From Ignatzschineria indica (GTDB lineage: Bacteria; Pseudomonadota; Gammaproteobacteria; Cardiobacteriales; Wohlfahrtiimonadaceae), in NCBI RefSeq assembly GCF_003121925.1, contig NZ_QEWR01000001.1, positions 1 to 64,000 on the forward strand: a stretch of 64,000 nt of DNA, read 5' to 3'. A program made the position numbers and the translations under genes. Below, piece after piece: positions 26,028 to 35,264 of the stretch. The notes below the pieces were generated by a model. It had not been told where the DNA came from. It saw only the letters and a program-made list of their open reading frames with translations, and searched no databases. Positions within the stretch are counted from its first letter, which is position 1; every line of letters begins with the position of its first letter.

Positions 26028-27301
26028 TGACAACTCAATCTAAATCGAAATTGGCTCGTTTAGGAGACTGGATCGACTATCGATTGCCATATAAGCGTGC
26101 TTTAAGTACTCATGTAACTGAGTATTACGCACCAAAAAACTTTAACTGGCTCTATGTATTTGGTGTTTTAGCAGGTGTTATGCTTGTTAACCAAATTTTA
26201 ACAGGGATCTGGTTAGTGATGTACTATAAACCCGATGGAGCACTTGGCCCTACGGGTATTCCTATTGCTTATGCATCATTAGAGACTGCCGTCATGCGTG
26301 ATGCGAACTGGACATGGCTCATACGTTATATGCATGCCGTTGGGGCATCGATGTTCTTTATCGTCGTCTATATGCATATGTTCCGTGGTCTTATCTATGG
26401 TTCACATCGTAAACCTCGTGAGCTTGTCTGGATCTTCGGCATGTTGATCTACCTTGTTCTGATGGCTGAAGCCTTTATGGGATATGTACTCCCTTATGGC
26501 CAAATGTCATTCTGGGGTGCTCAAGTTATCATCTCACTCTTTGGGGCTATTCCCTATATTGGTGATACTTTAGTAACAGGAATTCGTGGTGACTTCGTTA
26601 TCTCTGAAGCGACATTAAGCCGTTTCTTTGCACTTCATGTGATTGCCCTACCACTTGTCTTAGTTGGTCTTGTTGTTGCACACATCTTAGCGTTGCACCA
26701 AGTTGGCTCTAATAACCCTGATGGTATTGAGATCAAAGATCATCTTGACGAAAATGGAAAACCATTAGATGGTATCCCATTCCATCCTTACTACACAGTT
26801 CATGATACTTTTGCGGTAGGAATTTTCTTGATCTTCTTTGCATTGATCATCTTCTATGCTCCTGATATGTTTGGTCTCTTCTTAGAAGCACCTAACTTTG
26901 AACCTGCTAACCCATTAGCAACACCTGCACATATTGCACCTGTTTGGTACTTCACACCTTACTACACAATTTTACGTGCTGTTCCATCATGGTTTGGTAC
27001 ACAAATTTGGGGTGTTTTAGCTATGGGAGCTTCAATTGCAGTTCTCTTCATCTTACCTTGGTTAGATAGAAGCCCTGTACGTTCTATTCGCTATAAAGGT
27101 GCTTTCATCAAAATTATGATTGCTCTCTTTGTTGTCTGCTTTATTATCTTAGGATATTTAGGAGTGGTTCCTGCGAATGATACTCGTACACTAGTTGCAC
27201 GTATCTGTACTATCTTCTACTTTGTCTTCTTCCTTGGCATGCCATGGTGGTCAAGATGGGGTAAAGTTAAACCAGTTCCAACAAGGGTGACAATGAAATG
27301 A
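26027..27301 (+). CDS. petB: Ubiquinol-cytochrome c reductase cytochrome b
   Basis: A 424-residue integral membrane subunit with eight expected helices. The paired heme-ligand histidines are visible in RYMHAVGASMFFIVVYMHMF and RFFALHVIALP with HILALHQVGSNNP. The Qo-site region GYVLPYGQMSFWGAQV is intact. It forms the quinol-oxidising core of the bc1 complex. It overlaps petC by 4 bp (ATGA). Confidence 0.97.
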   Translation: MTTQSKSKLARLGDWIDYRLPYKRALSTHVTEYYAPKNFNWLYVFGVLAGVMLVNQILTGIWLVMYYKPDGALGPTGIPIAYASLETAVMRDANWTWLIRYMHAVGASMFFIVVYMHMFRGLIYGSHRKPRELVWIFGMLIYLVLMAEAFMGYVLPYGQMSFWGAQVIISLFGAIPYIGDTLVTGIRGDFVISEATLSRFFALHVIALPLVLVGLVVAHILALHQVGSNNPDGIEIKDHLDENGKPLDGIPFHPYYTVHDTFAVGIFLIFFALIIFYAPDMFGLFLEAPNFEPANPLATPAHIAPVWYFTPYYTILRAVPSWFGTQIWGVLAMGASIAVLFILPWLDRSPVRSIRYKGAFIKIMIALFVVCFIILGYLGVVPANDTRTLVARICTIFYFVFFLGMPWWSRWGKVKPVPTRVTMK

Positions 27302-28119
27302 GAAAAATCATAACTCTATTTACTAGCTGCCTCTTCTTTATGGCAGCGAGTGCAAATGCACAAACTTCTGAGGATTTAACAGCTAAAGCATTAGATCAGC
27401 TTGGTGACCCACAAATTAATGTGACAAACTACGAATCTCTTCAATCAGGCGCTAGACTCTATATGGACTACTGCCTTGCTTGTCACTCATTAGAGTTCCA
27501 ACGCTACAATATCACTGCTCGTGATATTGGCTTGCAGGAAGAAGACATTCAAAAGCTGATCAATACCGGTAGCTATGATCCTCGTGAAGCTGAGTTCATA
27601 GCAACTAAAGATGGTGATCTAATCTATACTGCAATGGATCGTGGAGATGCTCAAATCTGGTTAGGTGTTGCACCACCAGATCTCTCAACCATTGCTCGCG
27701 CTAAAGGTCCCGACTATATCTTCAAATATCTACTTTCTTTCTATGAAGATGAGAGCCGCCCAACAGGAATGAATAATATTGCATTCCCTAATGCTGGTAT
27801 GCCTCATGTTCTAGCTGAGCTACAAGGGACAAATCGTCCAATTGTTGAAAAAGTAGCTATTGGTGAATGTGACTTATCACAACCTGATGAGTGCCAATAT
27901 GAAGAAGTTGTTGTAGGACTTGAGAAAGTTACTGATGGTGCAATGACAGAATTAGAGTTTCGTAAATCTGTTAATGACCTCACTAACTTCCTTACATACG
28001 TTGCAGAGCCAGCACAGCTCGAGCGTAAAAAATATGGTCCATGGGTTCTAGGATTCTTAGTAATCTTCACAATACTTGCGTATGCTTTAAATCGTGAATA
28101 TTGGAAAGATGTTAAATAA
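27298..28119 (+). CDS. petC: Ubiquinol-cytochrome c reductase cytochrome c1
   Basis: A 273-residue membrane-anchored cytochrome. A signal peptide (about 1-21, ending ANAQ) precedes a single heme c motif CLACH near residue 58 in YMDYCLACHSLEFQRY. The methionine-ligand region GMNNIAFPNAGMPHVL is typical. One C-terminal membrane anchor lies at about 247-264 (YGPWVLGFLVIFTILAYAL). It completes petABC and would receive electrons from the Rieske protein and hand them to soluble or membrane cytochromes c. Confidence 0.95.
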   Translation: MRKIITLFTSCLFFMAASANAQTSEDLTAKALDQLGDPQINVTNYESLQSGARLYMDYCLACHSLEFQRYNITARDIGLQEEDIQKLINTGSYDPREAEFIATKDGDLIYTAMDRGDAQIWLGVAPPDLSTIARAKGPDYIFKYLLSFYEDESRPTGMNNIAFPNAGMPHVLAELQGTNRPIVEKVAIGECDLSQPDECQYEEVVVGLEKVTDGAMTELEFRKSVNDLTNFLTYVAEPAQLERKKYGPWVLGFLVIFTILAYALNREYWKDVK

Positions 28120-28163
28120 GTATTTAATGAACCCCATTCATAATTGGAAACTATAATAAACCT

Positions 28164-28196
28164 GTAAGGAGCAATTAAAATCTAATTGCTCCTTAC
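28164..28196 (+). promoter_or_regulatory. 14-bp perfect hairpin in the sspA leader, possible translational switch
   Basis: GTAAGGAGCAATTA (28164-28177) and TAATTGCTCCTTAC (28183-28196) form a perfect 14-bp stem with a 5-nt loop. There is no T-run after it, so it is not a standard terminator. The 3' arm contains CTCCTTA (28189-28195), which is also perfectly complementary to the sspA ribosome binding site TAAGGAG at 28204-28210. Confidence 0.6.
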
Positions 28197-28219
28197 TTGC
28201 GATTAAGGAGAGCATAATT

Positions 28220-28828
28220 ATGTCAACAAGACGCACAGGATTTACCCTTTTTACGGAAAAAAACTCTTTAGATGGTGATCGAGTCAAAGTCGTCCTGCTC
28301 GAAAAAAACATCACCTGTGAGACAGTAATTGTCGACCCAACTAATCCCCCAGGTGACCTTTTAGAAGTTAATCCTCAAGTTATTCTACCTACACTTATTA
28401 CTCGTGAAATCGCTATTTATCATACAGATACTATCTTAGAATTTTTAGATGAGCGCTTTCCTCACCCCCCACTACTTCCCAATGATCCTATATTACGGGC
28501 TAAGTTTCGCCTGACGATTAAAACAATTGTTAATGATTGGTATCCTTTAGTTGAAAAACTAATTGGGCGAAAAACGGCAGATAATAGAACAAATAAAGCG
28601 ATCGCTGATCTTCTAGTGGCCTATTCTCCACTCTTTAGTGAGACAGCCTATTTTCAAAATGAGGATTTCTCATTAATTGATGCAACAATTGCCCCTTTCT
28701 TATGGTGGGTTAAATATTTGGATATTCCACTTCCGAAAAAGGCTCAACCTGTCTTAGATTACTATGATCGTTTATTAGAAAAAGAGAGCGTTAAAGCTGC
28801 CTTTGATAAAAAAGAGAAAACTATTTAA
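28220..28828 (+). CDS. sspA: Stringent starvation protein A (GST-like)
   Basis: A 202-residue glutathione-S-transferase-fold protein that binds RNA polymerase and affects acid and starvation responses. The N-terminal thioredoxin-like half (TGFTLFTEKNSLDGDRVKVVL) lacks the catalytic cysteine of true GSTs. LEVNPQVILPTLITRE and YHTDTILEFLDERFPHPPL follow as in SspA. It is 9 bp upstream of sspB, the conserved pair. TAAGGAG lies 9 nt before the ATG, next to the hairpin described separately. Confidence 0.93.
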   Translation: MSTRRTGFTLFTEKNSLDGDRVKVVLLEKNITCETVIVDPTNPPGDLLEVNPQVILPTLITREIAIYHTDTILEFLDERFPHPPLLPNDPILRAKFRLTIKTIVNDWYPLVEKLIGRKTADNRTNKAIADLLVAYSPLFSETAYFQNEDFSLIDATIAPFLWWVKYLDIPLPKKAQPVLDYYDRLLEKESVKAAFDKKEKTI

Positions 28829-28837
28829 GGACTTTCT

Positions 28838-29380
28838 ATGATGACCTCAAATAAGCCCTACTTTATTCGTGCTCTCTATGATTGGATACTCGATAATAAT
28901 TGCACCCCCTACATTGTAGTAGATGCAACCCTTCCCTATGTCGATGTACCAGAAAAATTTATCACTGATGGTAATATTATTCTTAACGTTCTTCCATCAG
29001 CCGTAAGTGATCTTATTTTAGGCGATGAATGGATCTCTTTTTCTGCTCGTTTTTCTGGAATTGTTCATGAAATTAACTTTCCTGTAGGGGCTGTTGCGGC
29101 AATCTATGCTCAAGAAAATGGTGAGGGAATGGGCTTTCAAACAGAGGCACTCCCTGATGATTATTTTGTAGATATGATGAGAATCACAACGCCATCTGCT
29201 TCCAAAAAGAAAGGACCTCAACTAGATATTATTGAGCCAGATAAAGAGCAGTTACCAAGCTCTCATAAAGAGGAGTCTAAAGATGAGGAACAATCTGATA
29301 AAGAAGAGAGCTTGCAAAATAAAGATAAGGGTAAAGATAATAACAAACATAAAAAGCCGACTCTAACAATTATCAAATAG
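28838..29380 (+). CDS. sspB: ClpXP protease specificity-enhancing factor SspB
   Basis: A 180-residue adaptor that delivers ssrA-tagged proteins to ClpXP. The substrate-binding domain is recognisable by KPYFIRALYDWILDNNCTPYIVVD, VLPSAVSDLILGDEWISFSARFSG and FPVGAVAAIYAQENGEGMGF. A charged, disordered linker (about 115-170) ends in KKPTLTIIK, which matches the XB motif that docks on ClpX. The start may be either of two adjacent ATG codons. Confidence 0.94.
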   Translation: MMTSNKPYFIRALYDWILDNNCTPYIVVDATLPYVDVPEKFITDGNIILNVLPSAVSDLILGDEWISFSARFSGIVHEINFPVGAVAAIYAQENGEGMGFQTEALPDDYFVDMMRITTPSASKKKGPQLDIIEPDKEQLPSSHKEESKDEEQSDKEESLQNKDKGKDNNKHKKPTLTIIK

Positions 29381-29405
29381 ATCAATAGATTAAAATTAAA
29401 AGATC

Positions 29406-29496
29406 AGGGGCATTGAGTAGCATTTAGCCCCTACAATAATAACTAAAAGTATCCTCGTAGCATTATATTTTCTATTAAGCTACGAGGATTTTTTTA
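29406..29496 (+). terminator. Terminator of sspAB
   Basis: ATCCTCGTAGC (29451-29461) pairs perfectly with GCTACGAGGAT (29479-29489), followed by seven T residues. A second hairpin AGGGGC / GCCCCT (29406-29411 and 29427-29432) lies just before it. Confidence 0.9.
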
Positions 29497-29610
29497 TCCC
29501 CATCAATCGTGATCCATCGATATTTTAATGCAAAACCGATCTGAGAAGCTTAAGATGAGACTTTCTCTACTATTAATCACCACTAAACCCACCACTCTAT
29601 CTATAAAAAT

Positions 29611-30279
29611 ATGACAAAAGAAATATCTGAAGAGATTGAAAATATTAAACATATCATCCTTATACATGGCTTATACCAAAATACACTTATTATGAGAGTA
29701 TTGGGCCATCGTCTTGAAAAACTTGGATATCAAATACACTACTTTAAATACCCGACTCTCACTACAAGCTTTGCAAAAAATGTCAGCTCTTTTTGTCACT
29801 ATTTAGAAAATTTCTCTTCCCCCTTTGCCATTATTGGTCATAGCTTAGGTTCTTTAATCATCTTGAAGTCTTTAGAAAAATCGATACCTCAACAGCTAAA
29901 AAGGGTTATTGCCATTACTCCTCCATTTCATGGATCTCGAATTGTCCAATATCTGACAGAACATAATGCTTCTTTTCTCATCGGAAAAGCTCAAAATATT
30001 TTGATGCCAAACTACGATCGACATTGGAAGTTTCCCATACCTCTAGGGATTATTGCAGGAACTTATAACCAGGGGCCGACGTCCCTACTACTTGAATCAA
30101 TGACTGATACTATTGATAAAGATTCATTAACAGGGGATGGGACAGTCTATCTCGATGAGACTAAATTAACAGGATATACCGACTTTACTACTTTAGATCG
30201 ATCTCATTCAATGATTCTGTTTGATCCCAAAACAGCTATTTTATGTGATCGCTTCATTAAAAAAAGCCACTTCAAATAG
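29611..30279 (+). CDS. Alpha/beta-hydrolase, lipase/esterase-like
   Basis: A 222-residue cytoplasmic protein without a signal peptide. It starts IKHIILIHGLYQNTLIM (oxyanion region HG) and has the nucleophile elbow GHSLGS (about residues 75-80). A late histidine in LDRSHSMILFD fits the catalytic triad. This size and pattern occur in lipase- and PGAP1-like hydrolases of Gammaproteobacteria. The substrate is unknown. There is no clear ribosome binding site. It is a single gene, convergent with xseA. Confidence 0.75.
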   Translation: MTKEISEEIENIKHIILIHGLYQNTLIMRVLGHRLEKLGYQIHYFKYPTLTTSFAKNVSSFCHYLENFSSPFAIIGHSLGSLIILKSLEKSIPQQLKRVIAITPPFHGSRIVQYLTEHNASFLIGKAQNILMPNYDRHWKFPIPLGIIAGTYNQGPTSLLLESMTDTIDKDSLTGDGTVYLDETKLTGYTDFTTLDRSHSMILFDPKTAILCDRFIKKSHFK

Positions 30280-30387
30280 TAGTCAAGAGAACGAATTTAA
30301 ACAAAAAGCATATTAACAAATTCAAAGTATCAGAGTTTGCACTACTACCATAGATAACATGCTGGCACCTTTATTTCGGAAAGCACT

Positions 30388-31788
30388 TTAAGAGGATTGA
30401 ATTGATATCACAGTCACATCAATTGTTCCATCAGTGACCTCTATCTCTAACTGATCACAGATCTCAACATCAGTAATACTCTTGACTAACTGCCCCTCTT
30501 TTGAGGTCATTGAATATCCACGCAAAAGGGTATTAAGAGGGCTTAATAGCGTTAACTTCTCTACAGAGCTGATAAATGCTTGCTCTCTTTCTCGATATCT
30601 ATTTCTAAGCGCTCGCTCCATGTTATTATTGATCAAATGAAGTTGATGTTGGTACTGCTTTATCTGATCGATTAAAGAGATTCTCTTCAGGCGATCACTG
30701 ATAATTAAAGTACGCGCCTGAAGTTGCTCTAATTGATAATGAATCGCTCTTCTCAATCCTGCTTTTAGACGAATCAATTGCTCTCTATTTTGACTTAAGC
30801 GAGATTTAGGATCTTTAAGATAGAGTCGATGGGAGATGTGATCGATCTCTTTTTCGAGCGTACGTAACTTATCCCGCATCATTTTCATTAAACGGGATTC
30901 AACCTCTGAAAGATATTGATAGAGCTCATCTCGAGATTGTGATGAATATTTTGCTGCCATAGATGGCGTTGGAGCTCGTAGATCGGCGACGAAATCGGCT
31001 ATTGTAATATCTGTCTCATGCCCTACTCCTGTGATAATAGGTATCTTAGAAGCAAAGATTGCGCGAGCAACTACTTCTTCATTAAAGCACCATAAATCCT
31101 CTATACTGCCCCCTCCACGGATAAGAAGTAGAAGATCACATATATTCTCTCGATTCGCACGCTCAATTGCATTAGCGATATCATGCTCAGCGCCTCTTCC
31201 TTGTACATTAGTTGCATACAACTTAAGAGGAATATCAGGTCTATGGGATGAAAAAACCTGTAAGACATCTTGTAACGCCGCGGCGCTTCGTGAGGTGATA
31301 ATACCTATTTTACGCGGATGCTTAGGGATAAGCTGCTTATAATGCGTATCAAATAATCCCTCTTCTGCAAGACGCTTTTTAAGTGCTAAAAATTGTAGAT
31401 AAAGATCACCAACCCCAGCCTCTTCAACACGAGAGACTATTAACTGATACTCTCCTCGAGGCGCATAAACGGAGACTTTTCCAGTTAACTTTATTTTCTG
31501 ACCATTTGTAATCAATGAACGATAACGCTCTGCTTGAGAACGCCAGATGACAGACTTAAGCATTCCACCTTCATCTTTAAGATTAAAGTAGATATGTCCA
31601 GAACCAGGATAAGCCGCATTAGAGACCTCTCCTTCAACCTGACAATAAAAAAATGCACCTTCAAGAAGATCACGAATCGCAAAGTTGAGCGCCGTAACTG
31701 AATAGACAGCATCAGATAAGTCACGTTTTTCTTGATTCTCTAAAGAGTATCCACCTCTTTCTGTGCTGAAAAGATCATGCCGACTCAT
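30388..31788 (-). CDS. xseA: Exodeoxyribonuclease VII large subunit
   Basis: A 466-residue subunit of a single-strand DNA exonuclease. It has an N-terminal OB domain (YCQVEGEVSNAAYPGSGHIYFNLKD with the WRSQAERY strand) and the conserved catalytic core: IGIITSRSAAALQDVL, LLLIRGGGSIEDLWCFNEE and PIITGVGHETDITIADFVADLRAPTPS. A long helical region and a C-terminal SMTSKEGQLVKS segment follow. The start ATG overlaps the mazG stop by 4 bp, and GAGGAGG lies before it. The small subunit xseB is not adjacent. Confidence 0.96.
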   Translation of the reverse strand: MSRHDLFSTERGGYSLENQEKRDLSDAVYSVTALNFAIRDLLEGAFFYCQVEGEVSNAAYPGSGHIYFNLKDEGGMLKSVIWRSQAERYRSLITNGQKIKLTGKVSVYAPRGEYQLIVSRVEEAGVGDLYLQFLALKKRLAEEGLFDTHYKQLIPKHPRKIGIITSRSAAALQDVLQVFSSHRPDIPLKLYATNVQGRGAEHDIANAIERANRENICDLLLLIRGGGSIEDLWCFNEEVVARAIFASKIPIITGVGHETDITIADFVADLRAPTPSMAAKYSSQSRDELYQYLSEVESRLMKMMRDKLRTLEKEIDHISHRLYLKDPKSRLSQNREQLIRLKAGLRRAIHYQLEQLQARTLIISDRLKRISLIDQIKQYQHQLHLINNNMERALRNRYREREQAFISSVEKLTLLSPLNTLLRGYSMTSKEGQLVKSITDVEICDQLEIEVTDGTIDVTVISIQSS

Positions 31789-32651
31789 AATCCTCCTCTC
31801 TTTGCCTCATTCCAATAGCGATCTAAATCTTCGAGCGTTACTGTTTCTAGTGGTGCTGTGGCGCTCTTCTCAATATAATTAAATCGACGTCTAAATTTTA
31901 GATTAGTCAATTGCAATGCTTCTTCAGGATCAATCTCTAAAAAGCGTGCTAAATTGACCAATGAGAAGAAGAGATCCCCCAACTCACTCTTCATCGCTTC
32001 TCGATCCCCACCCCCCATTGCCTCAAAAAACTCTAAACGCTCCTCTTCAACTTTCTCAATAACAGGATCGATCTCATCCCAATCAAATCCTACTGTCGCA
32101 GCTTTTTTCTGTAATAGTTCTGCCTGTCTTAAAGGAGAGAGAGCTCTGGGGATTCCCGAGAGTAATGATGGATTGACCTCTACTCCCCTCTCTGCTCGCT
32201 CTTCTGCTTTGATACGAATCCAATCTGCCTTCTGTTCAGCGATTGAATGGTACTGCTTTCCGGCAAAAACATGGGGATGTCTACGTATTATCTTCTCATT
32301 GAGACGCGCCATCACATCACTAAAATCGAAAGCTTCTCGCTCCTTTGCAATCTCACAATGGAGAAGAATCTGTAGCAATAGATCTGCGAGCTCCTCTTCT
32401 AATGCAGCCTCTTTAATCTGCTTCTGATCATTTATATAAGGCCCTTGCGTTTTATCATTAATATTCTCTTGTCGATCTAGCTGATCCGCTTCGGTTAATT
32501 CAGCAATAGCATCAATCACTTCAGCGGCTTCTTCTTTTAAATAGGGAATCAGAGAAAGATGCGTCTGCGCACGATCCCAAGGGCAGCCATCCTCAGCCCG
32601 CAATCGAGCAATCGTCTCTAATAAGTGATCTAATCTCTCTCTATGAGCCAT
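31785..32651 (-). CDS. mazG: Nucleoside triphosphate pyrophosphohydrolase MazG
   Basis: A 288-residue all-alpha NTP pyrophosphatase that removes NTPs during starvation. The first MazG domain shows CPWDRAQTHLSLIPYLKEEAAE and ALEEELADLLLQILLH, the EExxE...ExxD metal site. The second repeat shows VEEERLEFFEAMGGGD and MKSELGDLFFSLVNLARF. Length is a little above E. coli MazG (263) because of an insert after LTEADQLDRQENINDKTQG. Translationally coupled to xseA. Confidence 0.95.
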   Translation of the reverse strand: MAHRERLDHLLETIARLRAEDGCPWDRAQTHLSLIPYLKEEAAEVIDAIAELTEADQLDRQENINDKTQGPYINDQKQIKEAALEEELADLLLQILLHCEIAKEREAFDFSDVMARLNEKIIRRHPHVFAGKQYHSIAEQKADWIRIKAEERAERGVEVNPSLLSGIPRALSPLRQAELLQKKAATVGFDWDEIDPVIEKVEEERLEFFEAMGGGDREAMKSELGDLFFSLVNLARFLEIDPEEALQLTNLKFRRRFNYIEKSATAPLETVTLEDLDRYWNEAKRGGL

Positions 32652-33367
32652 GATGCTTTCCTACTCCCTATTCTTATTGATTAGCTTAATGACACTAATT
32701 TACAACTAATGATTACAACTAATGATGGAACTTATGATACCCGTTATATTGTTATTTTTAAATAAAACTAAAGACCGAATAGCATCCTAATAATCTCATC
32801 AAAGTATCTTTCAAAGGGAGTGATGAGATAAGATGCCAAAATTTGACTTTTAGAAAGTAATTGACCTAAAAATAGATACCCACAGATACTGTGGATAACC
32901 TTGTGCACAACTCGATAATAAGGAGCATAAAGGGCATTAAAATGGCTCATCTATTAAAATGAACAATAATTAGGCGCCTCTCTAAAGCTAGTAATATCAA
33001 TCGATTTCACAAATCATAAACTCACAAAAGTCAAATAGCGACAAAACCCTCTAATTATCGAGCTTTTGGAAAGATGTTAATAAGTCAAGCTAATTTTGGA
33101 TCTTTTTTTCTGTTTTTTTCACAATGAGAGACGAGTTAAAAAGTAGTGCAATCTTTGAACAACTCCCTATTTTCTTCATCAAATTTTTCTCTCTTTTTAG
33201 GTAAAAAACTCAAATAAATGATCACTAATTTAATTCTTCGCGCCAAACGCCCCCTGTTGCTATAATCTCCCTCATTAATCAATGGAGTCTTATAAAAAAA
33301 CTATTTTAATCGCTCCATTCAATTATTCCATTCAACTTTCATTTAAGAAGAGAGCATTAAATTAATT
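32652..33367. other. 716-bp divergent intergenic region with a DnaA-box-like cluster
   Basis: The region separates minus-strand mazG from plus-strand kdsB. At 32879-32910 it holds CCACAG-ATA-CTGTGG, a perfect DnaA box on the minus strand (TGTGGATAA, 32890-32898) and the palindrome TTGTGCACAA (32901-32910), one mismatch from a DnaA box on both strands. T-rich tracts lie near 33100-33120. No dnaA gene is nearby. No convincing gene lies in it. Confidence 0.5.
33258..33266 (+). promoter_or_regulatory. Extended -10 promoter for kdsB
   Basis: TGCTATAAT is a perfect extended -10 (TGnTATAAT). No good -35 is present, as expected for this promoter class. It lies about 100 bp upstream of the kdsB start. 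Confidence 0.55.
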
Positions 33368-34135
33368 ATGAGTTATACCATTATCATCCCCGCACGATTA
33401 AAGTCGACTCGCCTTCCTAACAAAATGTTACGCGACCTTGCCGACAAGCCTCTTATAGAGCGGACCTGGGAGGCAGCATTGAAGAGTGATGCGAAGCGCA
33501 TTATCGTTGCGACGGATAGTGATGCAATCTATCGTCATTTAAAAGCTTTAGGCGCAGAAGTCATTATGACAAAAGACTCCCATGAATCTGGAACTGATCG
33601 TCTAAGCGAAGTCTCTCAAAAATTAGAGTTCCCCGATGATGAGATCATTGTTAATTGGCAAGGGGATGAGCCTTTTCTACCCACTAATTTAATCGATCTT
33701 GCAGCAACAACCCTCAAAGAAAACCCTTCTGTTGCAATGAGTACATTGGCAACCCCGATTCATCAATGGGAAGAAGTTCATAATCCCAATACTGTAAAAG
33801 TTGTTCTCAATGAAGCTGATGAAGCACTCTACTTCTCAAGAGCTGCGATTCCTTACCAGAGAGATGCAATGCCTGTAACAGGCGTAATTAAAGACTCCCC
33901 CTATCTGCGCCATATAGGTCTATATGCTTATCGTGCGAGTTTTCTCAATGACTATCCCCATTTAATCCCCTCACATCTTGAGTCTTTAGAAAAATTAGAG
34001 CAGCTCAGAGCCCTTGCGAACAATTATAAAATCGCTGTCGCAATCACTACAGAAGCACCTCCTGCCGGTATCGATACTGAAGCGGATCTAATCACAGCAG
34101 AATCTTGGATTCACTCTTTAAACACTCTCAAATAA
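33368..34135 (+). CDS. kdsB: 3-deoxy-manno-octulosonate cytidylyltransferase
   Basis: A 255-residue cytoplasmic enzyme that makes CMP-KDO for lipopolysaccharide inner-core synthesis. The nucleotide-binding start is IIPARLKSTRLPNKMLRDLADKPLIERTW. IIVNWQGDEPFLP and the C-terminal LEKLEQLRAL with the IDTEADL metal region are conserved. Length is typical of KdsB (about 245-255). It indicates an LPS-bearing Gram-negative cell. Confidence 0.96.
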   Translation: MSYTIIIPARLKSTRLPNKMLRDLADKPLIERTWEAALKSDAKRIIVATDSDAIYRHLKALGAEVIMTKDSHESGTDRLSEVSQKLEFPDDEIIVNWQGDEPFLPTNLIDLAATTLKENPSVAMSTLATPIHQWEEVHNPNTVKVVLNEADEALYFSRAAIPYQRDAMPVTGVIKDSPYLRHIGLYAYRASFLNDYPHLIPSHLESLEKLEQLRALANNYKIAVAITTEAPPAGIDTEADLITAESWIHSLNTLK

Positions 34136-34207
34136 AATAAGCACCTCGACTAAATCATAGGCTAAACTCACGGTCGGCTGAATACTTAAAAATTTAGGAG
34201 ATTACCC

Positions 34208-35044
34208 ATGTTTCTCAACAACCTCTCTTTTCAACGCTTCTCATCTGCTCTGTTTCGTAAAATTACACGTATCAAAACCCCATGGTTTAAAAACCTTTTC
34301 ATCTCCCAATTTGCGAAAATCTACAAAATCGCTTGGCAAGATTATGAGCGACAATCCCCTGAGCAATTTATCAATTTTAATGACTTTTTTACTCGCGAAC
34401 TTAAAGCCGGAGCTCGCCCTATTAGTGAGGCTGCAATTGTATCTCCGGCAGATGGAAAAATTGCTGCAAGTGGTGCGTTAGATAAGACTCAATTTATCCA
34501 TGCCAAAGGTCACCACTTCACCTTAGAATCATTAATTGCTGATCCCCAATTAGCCGAAACTTTTAAAGATGGTTCTTTTGCAACTATCTATCTCTCACCA
34601 AGAGATTATCATCGCATCCATATGCCAGTGGATGGGAAGCTTCTCCGAACAATCCATATTCCCGGAAAACTCTATAGCGTCTCCTTAAAGACAGCGAAGA
34701 AAATCCCTGCTCTCTTTGCCGAGAATGAGCGTCACGTCTCACTCTTTGAGACCCCCTATGGCAAGATGATCGTTATCTTAGTCGGTGCCATTAATGTCTC
34801 TAGTATTGAAACTGTCTGGTCAGGAACCGTTACACCACCCTATGGCAAATTACTACAATATAGTGATTATCAAAAAGAGGGGATCTCCTTGAAAAAAGGG
34901 GAAGAGATGGGTCGCTTCAATATGGGATCAACAGCAATCGTTATTACAGAGAAAGGGAATTTAATGCTCGATCCTCTCATCAAAGAGTATCAGCCCATTA
35001 AACTTGGTGAACCGCTCTTTCATCTTCAAGAAGAGAGCTTCTAG
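34208..35044 (+). CDS. psd: Phosphatidylserine decarboxylase proenzyme
   Basis: A 278-residue inner-membrane enzyme that makes phosphatidylethanolamine. The self-cleavage motif is MGST, with cleavage expected between G240 and S241 to give a pyruvoyl alpha chain. Conserved segments include FNDFFTRELK, SPADGKI, SPRDYHRIHMP (the His/Asp region for cleavage) and GAINVSSIETVW. Slightly shorter than E. coli Psd (322). AGGAG precedes the ATG. Confidence 0.95.
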   Translation: MFLNNLSFQRFSSALFRKITRIKTPWFKNLFISQFAKIYKIAWQDYERQSPEQFINFNDFFTRELKAGARPISEAAIVSPADGKIAASGALDKTQFIHAKGHHFTLESLIADPQLAETFKDGSFATIYLSPRDYHRIHMPVDGKLLRTIHIPGKLYSVSLKTAKKIPALFAENERHVSLFETPYGKMIVILVGAINVSSIETVWSGTVTPPYGKLLQYSDYQKEGISLKKGEEMGRFNMGSTAIVITEKGNLMLDPLIKEYQPIKLGEPLFHLQEESF

Positions 35045-35087
35045 CACTTCTCCGCTCTTTCCCCTTTCTTTTATAAATCTTAACGGG

Positions 35088-35093
35088 TATAAT
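35088..35093 (+). promoter_or_regulatory. Candidate -10 for the rpsF-rpsR-rplI operon
   Basis: A perfect TATAAT lies 170 bp upstream of rpsF and 44 bp after the psd stop. The -35 is weak. The long leader that follows could hold S6:S18 autoregulation, but I could not draw the known leader motif with confidence. Confidence 0.4.
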
Positions 35094-35264
35094 GCTTTGC
35101 TTGATTTTGAGTCTTTTAATGAGATGACGCTTTCTAAGCTTTTTAGTTACTGAAAAAGTAAAAAAAATAGTGTCAGTCACACTACAAGACTCTAGGTCTC
35201 CTTGTCTTTTAAGTTGTGTTTAGAAGACTTTAAATATTTTTTAAATCCATAAGGAGCATGAATA

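Noticed and set aside
32768-32950. A 60-residue reading frame upstream of mazG
   Set aside because: It has no ribosome binding site and covers the DnaA-box-like cluster, so the DNA there is better read as a binding region.
35094-35264. S6:S18 autoregulatory RNA leader upstream of rpsF
   Set aside because: The leader length fits, but I could not find the paired stem with the conserved CCG bulge, so it is not annotated.
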